The notes under the pieces: model-generated | What the model saw: the letters and a program-made list of their open reading frames with translations, nothing else | What the model was told of the DNA's origin: nothing | Database searches by the model: none | Source: a virus | Length of the DNA stretch: 32,691 nt | IMG/VR virus record: IMGVR_UViG_3300032053_009729 | Coordinates: 1 to 32,691 of that record | Strand: one strand, 5' to 3' | In this document: positions 7,341-14,609 of the stretch, piece by piece | How positions within the stretch are numbered: position 1 is the first letter of the stretch | How the letters are laid out: each line of letters begins with the position of its first letter | Translations under genes and position numbers: made by a program

Positions 7341-8357
7341 ATGCCTGATATTAACGACCAGTACCACGGCGACCCCTCCTTTGCGGAACTTCACGTGCTA
7401 ACTCGTGAACGCCCCCTCGCCCGTGAGATGTTAAAAACCGCATCATTCGTTACCCAGAAATTGGCTGTTGAGGGGCTGCCTTCAACGGTCTTTGCCTGGG
7501 AAGACGAGCGGCGATTCCCGGTGCACACGAAAGCTGATACGGTGGCTAGTGTCTTATACCGCAGCAAGCTAGGATCTTCGGTTCCTAAGCATGTGGACGA
7601 TAAGCTAGACAAGGCGTGCGAGATTTATGGCGTAGACTCGCACATATTCGCGTCTGTGAAGACTGCAGGCGTAGGCGAGTTCAGCGAAAAAGTGGCCTAC
7701 GCACTTGAAGCCACGCAGCGTCTTCCACTAGGGTCGCGGGCGCAGATAAAACAGGCTGAGGAAGTTCTAAATCGCGATTACACTAAGCTCGCCTTAGAGA
7801 CGCGTGCGGAAGCCTACGGCGCTCTAGTAAAACAAGGCAGTGCCAAGGGCGTAGAACTCACGCCGTTCACGCACCGCATGGCGGGGCTGACGGCCTGTAG
7901 CACCCAGATGCTTAATACGTGGCTGGGTGCGCGTGCGGCAGCTGTAGGTGAGACCAAATACGCCGCTGCGTATGACAAGCTCGCAGACGGGCTTGTAAAG
8001 GCGCCTGCGCTACTCACGGACCGTAAGCAATTAACCAAGCTGGCGGGGGCTATCGACCACCTAGACCGCGCTGCGGGCTTGGATAAGCACTACGACCGTA
8101 AGCTGCTCGACCCGATGCAAACTGTGTTTAATACGGACATGCTGCTTAGTAAAGTAGCAGGCTGTATGCTCGATCTTGGAGGTACGCAGGTACCTTGTGA
8201 GACGGTGATGAATCTACCGCCTGAGATCTGGCAGCAAGTAGATATGCCCGAGATGGCAGAGCTTGCGCAGAGCGGCGACGCGGATCAGTTCAAGCAGGTG
8301 TTTGATACCCTGCCGATGGATCTGAAGATGGTGCTTAGTAAGCAGCTGGGAGGCTGA
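7341..8357 (+). CDS. Unknown 338-aa phage protein; parent of a partial duplication
   Basis: I do not recognise this protein. It starts at ATG without an SD, directly behind a candidate promoter. It is helix-rich and charged with no transmembrane segment, and its three cysteines are dispersed (around residues 90, 190 and 275-290). The final 111 residues, from D227, recur at about 89% identity in the gene at 8634-9032, so this C-terminal part behaves as a transferable module (QLTKLAGAIDHLDRAAGLDK and the motif PPEIWQQVDMPEMAELAQSG). It ends just before an SD-led ATG of the next gene. Virion or ejected internal protein is a reasonable guess from the setting, but nothing in the sequence proves it. 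Confidence 0.7.
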   Translation: MPDINDQYHGDPSFAELHVLTRERPLAREMLKTASFVTQKLAVEGLPSTVFAWEDERRFPVHTKADTVASVLYRSKLGSSVPKHVDDKLDKACEIYGVDSHIFASVKTAGVGEFSEKVAYALEATQRLPLGSRAQIKQAEEVLNRDYTKLALETRAEAYGALVKQGSAKGVELTPFTHRMAGLTACSTQMLNTWLGARAAAVGETKYAAAYDKLADGLVKAPALLTDRKQLTKLAGAIDHLDRAAGLDKHYDRKLLDPMQTVFNTDMLLSKVAGCMLDLGGTQVPCETVMNLPPEIWQQVDMPEMAELAQSGDADQFKQVFDTLPMDLKMVLSKQLGG

Positions 8358-8358
8358 G

Positions 8359-8634
8359 ATGTCGCACGCGTATAACCTAGGAGCATTAGCTGCTCTAGAG
8401 CAACTAAGCCTACAAAAGTCTGCCGCAGATATCCGCGGGCTGGCGAATAGTCGCGTACAGAAAGCGCTGCGCGCTATGGAGCGCCGTGCGCCCTCAGGAC
8501 TCAATCCTCGCTGGGTTGCGGATGAAGTAAATCCTGCCCAAATAACTACAACACACTACGCATTGCCGGGACCCACAGCGTCTGCGCCTATGAGGGAATC
8601 GGCAGCTTGGCGGATGCACAACGCTATACCGTGA
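8359..8634 (+). CDS. Unknown small protein (91 aa)
   Basis: A GGGAGG SD lies within the end of the preceding gene, 6 bases before the ATG. The N-terminus reads NLGALAALEQLSLQKSAAD, an amphipathic helix of a type (small Gly/Ala/Leu helix ending in LxKxA) that I associate with small phage proteins, but I cannot assign a family. The rest is basic and then Pro/Thr-rich and probably disordered. Its TGA overlaps the ATG of the chimeric gene (TGATG). Downstream, the 317-aa gene starts with a comparable LLQKRA segment, so the cassette products may share a localisation or processing signal. That is inference. Confidence 0.6.
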   Translation: MSHAYNLGALAALEQLSLQKSAADIRGLANSRVQKALRAMERRAPSGLNPRWVADEVNPAQITTTHYALPGPTASAPMRESAAWRMHNAIP

Positions 8635-9032
8635 TGAAAATCTCCTCCAACAAAGCCGCTGCCAAAGAGCTCCTCCGCGACGACGCTACGTGCGCAGACC
8701 GCAAGCAGCTAACTAAGCTGGCAGGGGCTATCGACCACCTAGACCGCGCTGCGGGCTTGGATAAGCACTACGACCGCAAGCTGCTCGATCCGATGCAGAC
8801 TGTGTTTAACACCGACATGCTGCTGACTAAGGTAGCCAACTGCATGGTCGATCTCGGCGGCATGCAGGTACCCTGCGAAACGCTAATGAATCTACCGCCG
8901 GATATTTGGCACCAGGTAGACATGCCCGAGATGGCAGAGCTCGCGCAGAGCGGAGACAGTGCACAATTTAAGCAGGTGTTTGACACCCTACCGGTAGATT
9001 TAAAAATGGTTCTAGCAAAGCAGATAGGTTGA
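8634..9032 (+). CDS. Chimeric duplicate gene (132 aa)
   Basis: Residues 1-21 match the first 21 residues of the 225-aa protein at 10025 with two substitutions (T3I, P5S). Residues 22-132 match residues 227-337 of the 338-aa protein at 7341 with 12 differences. The gene is therefore a fusion of the start of one neighbour with the end of another. Both halves are in frame and the stop matches that of the 338-aa parent. Most nucleotide changes against the parents are silent, suggesting that the product is under selection. The ATG at 8634 (TGATG overlap with the previous stop) is preferred over an upstream ATG at 8607, because it aligns with the GTG start at 10025. Function is unknown. Confidence 0.75.
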   Translation: MKISSNKAAAKELLRDDATCADRKQLTKLAGAIDHLDRAAGLDKHYDRKLLDPMQTVFNTDMLLTKVANCMVDLGGMQVPCETLMNLPPDIWHQVDMPEMAELAQSGDSAQFKQVFDTLPVDLKMVLAKQIG

Positions 9033-9035
9033 ATC

Positions 9036-9989
9036 ATGTCGTTACACCGAACACTACTACAAAAGCGCGCCTTTGCTATACCAGGTGCCCTTAAGTCCAC
9101 TGCCGGGGGCGCGCTAATTGGCGGTGCCGTAGGCGCAGGCGGGGGTGCCCTGATGGGGGGCGAAGGTCACCGCATGGAAGGCGCCGCAATGGGCGGCGCC
9201 GCCGGAGCGGCGCTGGGAGGGTTAGCGGGAGGGGCATCGCACCACATGGACTTCGCGCCCGCGGCTACGGCGTTACACGAGGTTGCACCTGCTGAAAGTG
9301 CCGGAGCCGCCGCAATGGAAGCGGGCCTACATCAACAGGCTCCGGCGGCGTCAGCGCTAGAAGAGGCGGTGCACGCAGCGCCCGCAGCAGCCCCGGCGGC
9401 GCCCGCAGCAGCCCCGGCGGCGTCCGCGCTAGAAGAGGCGGTGCACGCAGCGCCCGCAGCAGCCCCGGCGGCGCCCGCAGCAGCCCCGGCGGCGTCCGCG
9501 CTAGAAGAGGCGGTGCACAGTGCACGCCCGTCCGATCCCAGCCACGCGATATTTCCTGGGTCACCCGACCACCCTACGCCCGAACAAATGGCCGAACTGC
9601 GTGGAGCGCACGGGGCCGCGCAAGCATCGCCGCCGGTAATGGACGACGCTACCATGGCCGCGGAGATGGCGGCTTCGCGTAAGGCGCAGGCTGCAGGACA
9701 CGGCCCCGCTAGGTCCAAGGAAGAGCTGCTAGCTATGGGCCCTGACGTCGAGCATTTTGACCATCCGGAAGAACAGCGGATGATGCTGGACCATTACCAG
9801 GGTATAGAGGATGCCAAGCGTGCACGTCGTGCAGCGGCGTCCGGAGCAGCACCAGAAGCAGCACCAGGAGCGGCGCCCCCGTCTAAGTTTAGAGAGATGT
9901 TAGGACAAGTACCCGGACTGGCAGCCTGGCTCAAAGGAGGGTCGTACTCTTTAGGCGCTAGCGATGCTCGCGCTCATTTCGAGCTATAA
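9036..9989 (+). CDS. Glycine-zipper, Ala/Pro-repeat protein (317 aa)
   Basis: After a short N-terminus (MSLHRTLLQKRA), residues 20-70 are a glycine-zipper-like stretch (GGALIGGAVGAGGGALMGG, then AAMGGAAGAALGGLAGG) typical of small-residue membrane-inserting or oligomerising helices. Residues about 105-160 contain 2.4 copies of a 24-residue Ala/Pro repeat with the anchor SALEEAVH. The C-terminal half is hydrophilic, charged and Ala-rich. No enzyme motif or cysteine is visible. A role as a virion-associated or ejected membrane-active protein fits the glycine zipper but is unproven. There is no clear SD. The ATG follows the previous TGA by 3 bases. Confidence 0.7.
   Translation: MSLHRTLLQKRAFAIPGALKSTAGGALIGGAVGAGGGALMGGEGHRMEGAAMGGAAGAALGGLAGGASHHMDFAPAATALHEVAPAESAGAAAMEAGLHQQAPAASALEEAVHAAPAAAPAAPAAAPAASALEEAVHAAPAAAPAAPAAAPAASALEEAVHSARPSDPSHAIFPGSPDHPTPEQMAELRGAHGAAQASPPVMDDATMAAEMAASRKAQAAGHGPARSKEELLAMGPDVEHFDHPEEQRMMLDHYQGIEDAKRARRAAASGAAPEAAPGAAPPSKFREMLGQVPGLAAWLKGGSYSLGASDARAHFEL
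9351..9519 (+). repeat. 72-bp tandem repeat, about 2.4 copies
   Basis: Units start at 9351, 9423 and 9495 with exact 72-bp spacing. The third copy breaks off after the SALEEAVH-encoding part. The copies are nearly identical at the DNA level (one visible change, TCA to TCC in the first Ser codon) and keep the frame, so this is a recent in-gene expansion of an Ala/Pro linker. It is not a CRISPR array because there are no unique spacers. Confidence 0.92.
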
Positions 9990-10024
9990 GCTTTGCCGCG
10001 TAGGTCACAACCGCGAGTAACTGA

Positions 10025-10702
10025 GTGAAAACATCTCCCAACAAAGCCGCGGCCAAAGAGCTCCTTAGAGACGACGCCACATGCGCATTCGCTTGCATGC
10101 GCAGCATGGACACGCTCCTAGGAGACTCTTGGTTTCTGTGGGAACCAGAGACGCTGTGGTTAGAGCTGTCCCGTGCGGGTGTTGCCGTATCTACAGGTAA
10201 CCGTGACCAGATAATGGCCGGACGTGGCGTAGTTACTACGGGGAGGTTTTACTACGACGCGCTGGTCTTCGAGAAGACCTGCATGTCGTTTAATAACGAC
10301 GTGCCTCATTACGAAGCCCTAGATGACGCCCCCGTAGAGTACATAGCGTGGACCAACGAAGAGGCGTACAGGATTCATCTGTTCTACACAGACCAAAATC
10401 AAGAGTATGACCGCGAGCCCGTAGAGTACACTGCGGTACAGTTAAAACGCGCGGGGTTTCTAGTAGCACCCAGCCAGTTACACTGGGCCCAGGCACGGCT
10501 AGATAAGTACTACACCGAGCTGTCTAAACAGCAGACACACCCGCTAAAAAAAGAAGTAATGGAGGTCTGGGCTACCGGGAAGCTGCCTAGCCTTACCGAG
10601 ACCCCTGTAGGGGTACAGTTAGCCCGGATGGCAGCTGTTAAGGTGCACTTTGAAGCTAAGAGCGCGCAATTAGCACAAGACCTGGCAAAGCTCGAGAGCT
10701 AA
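10025..10702 (+). CDS. Unknown 225-aa phage protein; donor of the chimeric gene's 5' end
   Basis: It starts at GTG with no clear SD. The start is supported by alignment of its first residues (MKTSPNKAAAKELLRDD) with the chimeric gene at 8634. It is not recognised. The middle is rich in aromatic and acidic residues (WFLWEPETLWLELSR; FYYDALVFEKTCMSF), and the C-terminal third is helical and Lys/Gln-rich. Two cysteines lie at residues 20 and 24, and no membrane segment is visible. It ends 4 bases before a strong hairpin terminator and is the last gene of the plus-strand cassette. It converges on the MoxR gene. Confidence 0.65.
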   Translation: MKTSPNKAAAKELLRDDATCAFACMRSMDTLLGDSWFLWEPETLWLELSRAGVAVSTGNRDQIMAGRGVVTTGRFYYDALVFEKTCMSFNNDVPHYEALDDAPVEYIAWTNEEAYRIHLFYTDQNQEYDREPVEYTAVQLKRAGFLVAPSQLHWAQARLDKYYTELSKQQTHPLKKEVMEVWATGKLPSLTETPVGVQLARMAAVKVHFEAKSAQLAQDLAKLES

Positions 10703-10706
10703 AAGA

Positions 10707-10729
10707 AACGGGCCCCTGACGGGCCCGTT
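10707..10729. terminator. Terminator hairpin between convergent genes
   Basis: AACGGGCCC (10707-10715) and GGGCCCGTT (10721-10729) form a perfect 9-bp GC-rich stem with loop CTGAC. On the minus strand the stem runs into GTTTCTTTT, a good U-rich tail, so it should terminate the MoxR transcript. On the plus strand the tail is weak, though the position right after the 225-aa gene suggests bidirectional use. Confidence 0.8.
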
Positions 10730-10739
10730 ACTCCACAGC

Positions 10740-12023
10740 TTACGCCTTCGTAACTCCGTCGGGGCCAATGCCCGCTTGCTGCCGATAGTTGCGCAGCGCG
10801 TTGACGATGATCCCCATTTTCTCTTTGTAGGGCGTGTACCCCGACAACGCACTCGATATGCGGTGCATGTACTTCGTACCCTCATCCCCCGCGACAGCAC
10901 TTTGGGCTGGCAACTGTTGTCCCACGAAGAGACTCAGTATTTCATTGGGTAGATCCCCTATGAACAGCGCCAGCTGGGGTGCCACCTTCGCGGCATCTGG
11001 TCGCGTAGAGAACAGCTCAAGAGCTACGCCGTTGCAGACCTCTTGAATTATGGCAGTTCGATTGGACGTCTTGTTGGTCTTCTCGATCAATTTGGTCGTG
11101 TCCTTATCGATCGTCATGTTCAACAACGCAGCAACGCGCTTACGTACATTGCTGTGCGTCTTGTAGTCATTTAGGATCTCTACAGGCTGAATCAGCGTAT
11201 TCTGATCCACCACGAAGTCCATGAATTTCGCCGCAGCTACGCTACCAATCTGCCCTTCGACCAGTGTGCGTACTGGCTCGCTAGCCAGGTCGATTCGGGC
11301 GCGCTCCGCCGCCAGAAGGACGTTACTCACCTTCTCCCAATTGGAGGGGCACGGGAAGGCTTTACCGGAATCGCGCATGCCCGCGTCGTACAAGAACGTA
11401 GACGCGGCCTTTATGAAGGCAGGCACGTGCGAATGCCACCCCGACTTCTGTACGTACGCCAACCACGCCGCCAGATCATGTGTCACGTACACAAAATTCA
11501 GACGCTTGCGAATAGCGTGGTCTTTCTCTGCCTCGTTGACGAGGTAAGAACCGTCGCTGGGGTTCATGGCAGCCACCACAAGCACGTTACGGTGCAAGTG
11601 GAAGTTGTGAATGCGGCGTTCGTCGGTGAGGGTGAACATCGCGTTTACAAGGGCTTTGTCTCCGCGGTTCCACTCATCTAGGAATAGAACCGCAAGGCCC
11701 TTTTCTGCCGCTTGCGCGTTGAGCTCGAGCAGGAACTTAGGAGGAACGAAGTCGAAACTGCTCCCATCCTCTTCGAACATAATCATTGAGATCTCTTCTT
11801 GGGACATATGTCCGAAGTTGAGAACGCGCATGTACCCCTTGCGCTCCGCGCACCATTGGTGCACGACAGGGGTTTTGCCGATACCGGTCTCTCCTACGAG
11901 GCAAATAGCCAGCTTTGTAGGCATCTCCCACACGATATCCAGCAGCCCGCCCACTTGGCCAATCGAGGTGGGCCGCACTCCGAGGCGCTCCCACGGATCT
12001 ACTACGTCTTTCTTGTCTGCCAC
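10740..12023 (-). CDS. MoxR-type AAA+ ATPase (CobS-like)
   Basis: This 427-residue ATPase has Walker A GETGIGKT (44-51), Walker B LFLDEWNR with D116/E117, sensor-1 segment VVAAMNPSDG and an Arg-finger-like AIRKRLNF. The C-terminal half is helical and unlike typical MoxR tails. MoxR proteins act as hexameric remodelling ATPases with VWA-domain partners such as the CobS/CobT, NorQ/NorD or RavA/ViaA pairs. The VWA protein at 5311-7290 is the obvious partner, on the same strand but separated by the plus-strand cassette. The start is GTG with AAAGGG about 8 bases upstream. It is transcribed divergently from the terminase, and a hairpin terminator follows. Confidence 0.9.
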   Translation of the reverse strand: MADKKDVVDPWERLGVRPTSIGQVGGLLDIVWEMPTKLAICLVGETGIGKTPVVHQWCAERKGYMRVLNFGHMSQEEISMIMFEEDGSSFDFVPPKFLLELNAQAAEKGLAVLFLDEWNRGDKALVNAMFTLTDERRIHNFHLHRNVLVVAAMNPSDGSYLVNEAEKDHAIRKRLNFVYVTHDLAAWLAYVQKSGWHSHVPAFIKAASTFLYDAGMRDSGKAFPCPSNWEKVSNVLLAAERARIDLASEPVRTLVEGQIGSVAAAKFMDFVVDQNTLIQPVEILNDYKTHSNVRKRVAALLNMTIDKDTTKLIEKTNKTSNRTAIIQEVCNGVALELFSTRPDAAKVAPQLALFIGDLPNEILSLFVGQQLPAQSAVAGDEGTKYMHRISSALSGYTPYKEKMGIIVNALRNYRQQAGIGPDGVTKA

Positions 12024-12038
12024 TATGGAACCCTTTTC

Positions 12039-12067
12039 CTGCAGGTTGCACGCGCGAGTGCTATACT
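12039..12067 (+). promoter_or_regulatory. Candidate promoter for the terminase gene
   Basis: CTGCAG (12039-12044) and TATACT (12062-12067) are separated by 17 bases. A TG one base before the -10 makes it an extended -10 element. The same arrangement precedes 7341. GCTATA repeats directly 13 bases downstream (at 12074), which may mark a regulator site in this divergent MoxR/terminase intergenic region. Expected transcription start is about 12074, giving a leader of roughly 27 nt. Confidence 0.45.
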
Positions 12068-12100
12068 GTTACGCTATAGCAGTCGTACTCACTTCTACCA

Positions 12101-13783
12101 GTGAAACTCATGGATTTAGAAAAGCCTGATTTGATAGTACGCCGGTCGGATTGGGCACAAACGTTGATATGCCTAGACGGGCACCCTTTCTCACTACAAG
12201 ACTACCCCTTTTACAAAGCTATTTATGACGGCTCTTACGACGGTCTTTTACTCAAGACGGCGCGTCAGGTAGCCAAGTCCACTACACTCTCAAATTTCCT
12301 AATAGCAGAGGCGTGCACTAAGCCCCACTGGAAGAGCCTGTTCATAGCGCCCAGCCAAGAGCAGACCACCAAGTTCTCCCAGACACGTGTGGGCAAGACG
12401 GTTTTCTACTCGCCTGAAATACGCTCACGCTGGGTTTCGCAAGAACTCTCTAGCCGCGTCTTTCAAAAGATGTTTACGAACGGCAGTGAAATCGCGTTCT
12501 CCTACGCTAGTGACGACCCTGACCGTGTCCGCGGCGTATCAGCGGACCGCGTCGCGTACGATGAGGTCCAGGACATTCAATACGATGCGGTCATCCCCGT
12601 GGTGAACGAGTGCATGTCTAATAGCGATTTCGGCTACGAGACATACTGCGGGACGCCTAAGTCTATGGAAAATACCATAGAGCAGCTTTGGCAGTGGAGT
12701 ACTCAAACCGAATGGGTAATAAAATGCACGGGCTGCAATACTTCGCAGTATTTCGTGGATGATCGCTGTCTGGGTAAGAAGGGGCCTATTTGCTTGAAGT
12801 GCGGCAAATACGTTGATGTACGAAATGCACAGTGGGTAGACACCAACGTCTTCAGCAAGAACTACACAGGAAAGCGCCTGAAGGGGTTTCATGTTCCACA
12901 GGTAATTCTCCCCAAGAACGTTCCTGCGTCCATGCCCTCGGACCTACGCAATCAGGACTTAGCCCAGAAACGCTGGGCGCGTATCTTGGAAAAACACGCC
13001 GCATACCCCACGTCGAAATTCAAGAACGAAGTGATAGGCATCTCCGATGCGGTCGGTACGCGCCTGATCTCTAAAGAACAGTTGGAAGCTCTTTGCTTAC
13101 CGTATGAAATCAGCGAATACCCCACCAACAACTTGCTCATGCAGGAATTGCGCGGTGTGGTCGCGGGCGTAGACTGGTCTGGCGGAGGGGCCAACGGCGC
13201 GTCTAGCACCGTCCTGTGGATCTGGGGTATCTGCCAGGGCGGAACTATGCATAACTTCCGCCTAAAAACGCTGTACTACAAGATATACCCAGAAACTAAC
13301 CCAATTTCTGGCGGGGTGGTAGATCACATCTGTGAAGTGTGTAACCGCTACGAGGTGCAGTTGGTCATTGGAGACGCGGGTGAAGGTGCCCTACCCAACG
13401 CTAATTTGCGTGAACGGTTAGGCGCCCATCGCGCGATGCAGGTGCAGTACCGCGGAGTGGCGAGTTCAGGCGGTGGCTCCAATAGCCGTCCCTTCTACTG
13501 GAACAAAACCGACCGCTTCATCGCGGAACGCACCACCATGATCGACCATTACTTCATGTATCTAATACGCGAAGGGGTGATATTCCCGAACATACGCCAG
13601 ATGCAGCAGCCCATAAAGCACCTGCTGGCAGAGTACGAAGAAGTCACTAACAACGGGCGCAAGGTCTGGCGGCACGCACATAGCCAGCCAGATGACGCTC
13701 TGCATGCGCAGATATTTGGGTGGATGGCCGCCAAGTTCGTAACCATGGACCCCATGTTTACTTACAACGGCACGGCTCCTTGA
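12101..13783 (+). CDS. Terminase large subunit
   Basis: This is the DNA-packaging motor ATPase and nuclease. The 560 residues show a Walker A-type segment, TARQVAKST (53-61), Walker B VAYDE with D154/E155, and a coupling-motif-like TYCGTP near 181. The C-terminal RNase H-fold nuclease supplies acidic residues in GVDWSGG (about 357), VIGDAG and PDDALHAQ near the end. Between the two domains is a zinc ribbon, C209/C212 and C231/C234, as in GpA-like terminases. The start is GTG at 12101; an ATG at 12110 is an alternative and neither has a clear SD. It is transcribed divergently from the MoxR gene and followed by a large structured non-coding element. No small terminase subunit is visible nearby. 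Confidence 0.93.
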   Translation: MKLMDLEKPDLIVRRSDWAQTLICLDGHPFSLQDYPFYKAIYDGSYDGLLLKTARQVAKSTTLSNFLIAEACTKPHWKSLFIAPSQEQTTKFSQTRVGKTVFYSPEIRSRWVSQELSSRVFQKMFTNGSEIAFSYASDDPDRVRGVSADRVAYDEVQDIQYDAVIPVVNECMSNSDFGYETYCGTPKSMENTIEQLWQWSTQTEWVIKCTGCNTSQYFVDDRCLGKKGPICLKCGKYVDVRNAQWVDTNVFSKNYTGKRLKGFHVPQVILPKNVPASMPSDLRNQDLAQKRWARILEKHAAYPTSKFKNEVIGISDAVGTRLISKEQLEALCLPYEISEYPTNNLLMQELRGVVAGVDWSGGGANGASSTVLWIWGICQGGTMHNFRLKTLYYKIYPETNPISGGVVDHICEVCNRYEVQLVIGDAGEGALPNANLRERLGAHRAMQVQYRGVASSGGGSNSRPFYWNKTDRFIAERTTMIDHYFMYLIREGVIFPNIRQMQQPIKHLLAEYEEVTNNGRKVWRHAHSQPDDALHAQIFGWMAAKFVTMDPMFTYNGTAP

Positions 13784-13789
13784 GTTAGC

Positions 13790-13979
13790 GAGATACCCCC
13801 TGCTTAGCTGCAATGTCACTACCATCGGTAGGGACATTCCGCATCCCCGGGCGTGACGGACTTCCGTAACTGACAGCAGTGCTTCACAGCTGTCAGTTCC
13901 GGACGTCGGTTACGTCACGTCTTGCGAAAACCAACCGCGACGGTACATCGCGCTAGTTGAGAAGGCCAGGGGGTATCTC
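13790..13979 (+). ncRNA. Candidate structured RNA with closing inverted repeat (retron ncRNA-like)
   Basis: This 190-nt non-coding stretch between convergent genes is closed by a perfect 13-bp inverted repeat, GAGATACCCCCTG (13790-13802) with CAGGGGGTATCTC (13967-13979). Inside are a 27-nt hairpin with loop ATC (13812-13838), a 67-nt hairpin (13850-13916) and a CGCGA/TCGCG hairpin (about 13932-13959). In the 67-nt hairpin 28 of 32 symmetric positions pair, mismatches face each other one to one and the loop is CTT. TTAGC follows the left arm, as in the retron Eco1 branch site. Strand is uncertain. Wobble pairs and TTAGC favour plus, whereas a TGGTATAAG box upstream on the minus strand would start RNA exactly at G13979. 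Alternatives are a packaging site or a transcription-stop structure. Confidence 0.45.
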
Positions 13980-13985
13980 TAGGCA

Positions 13986-13994
13986 CTTATACCA
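13986..13994 (-). promoter_or_regulatory. Extended -10 element facing the structured element
   Basis: On the minus strand TGGTATAAG (13994-13986) matches an extended -10 box. Six bases later comes G13979, the first base of the closing stem of the 190-nt element, so a transcript from here would begin exactly at that stem. No good -35 box is seen at 16-18 bp. The core GGTATAAGTG also occurs at 5288-5279 in the RT operon leader. Confidence 0.3.
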
Positions 13995-14000
13995 GCGTCT

Positions 14001-14609
14001 TCACGCGCTTACGGCTTCGCCCTCGTTAGTGAGCGGTTCAGTCTGCGTAACAGCCACGCGGGGCTTCAGCTGATATTTGAACATTTTGTTCTGTATAACG
14101 AACCCGGGGTATATCGCCACCAAGGACTCAGCTGGAGCCTGTATGGAGCGCACGGCAGACATACGCAGTCGCAGCGTACGCGCGACGTTTAGTATGGGCA
14201 ACAGCCTCAGGATCCCCTTAGTATCTTCGAAATGAACGATACATGGATCCAGAAGCAGCACGTCGTCATCCCTCCGCTCTAGGGTGATGCCCATGATGGG
14301 CCCCTCGACGGTTCCAAACAATTCGATGGCGCGCGCTACGGGGCAGTCGCGGTCGTCCTGGTATTGCGCGGACGTAACATACGTAGCCGAAAAGATGTTC
14401 TCCGTCTCTATCCAATCAGAGTAGGGGCGCGTGTCTTTCGGCAGGTTCTTCATCCAATCAGTAGTGGTAGTGTCAATGATGGTGCCGTTGGGCAGCTTCT
14501 GCACAGGGACCCATTGCTTACGCGACTCCGTAGTTAAGTACAGCGTGTACTTACCGCCGAATTTCTCAAAGGTTTTGGTTTCATACAAATTACTAGAGGG
14601 CTCAGTCAC
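14001..14609 (-). CDS. Unknown 202-aa protein
   Basis: The start is GTG with an AGGAGAG site about 5 bases upstream, and it overlaps the micro-ORF's TGA as GTGA. The family is not recognised. The protein is beta-rich with many Thr/Val/Ile residues, has two cysteines (in DRDCPVARAIELFG and LLDPCIVHFED) and no membrane segment. The central part, GPIMGITLERRDDDVLLLDPC, resembles a compact beta barrel, but no assignment is justified. It is the last gene of the replication block, downstream of the polymerase, and ends 21 bases before the large structured element. A replication accessory role is inferred from position only. Confidence 0.65.
   Translation of the reverse strand: MTEPSSNLYETKTFEKFGGKYTLYLTTESRKQWVPVQKLPNGTIIDTTTTDWMKNLPKDTRPYSDWIETENIFSATYVTSAQYQDDRDCPVARAIELFGTVEGPIMGITLERRDDDVLLLDPCIVHFEDTKGILRLLPILNVARTLRLRMSAVRSIQAPAESLVAIYPGFVIQNKMFKYQLKPRVAVTQTEPLTNEGEAVSA

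Noticed and set aside
8607-8633. Upstream ATG for the chimeric gene
   Set aside because: The start at 8634 aligns with the homologous start at 10025 and overlaps the previous stop as TGATG.
9351-9519. CRISPR array
   Set aside because: The repeats are contiguous, in frame and have no unique spacers. They encode an Ala/Pro repeat.
9265-9718. Antisense open frames opposite the glycine-zipper gene
   Set aside because: They arise from the GC-rich repeat and have no SD or sensible composition.
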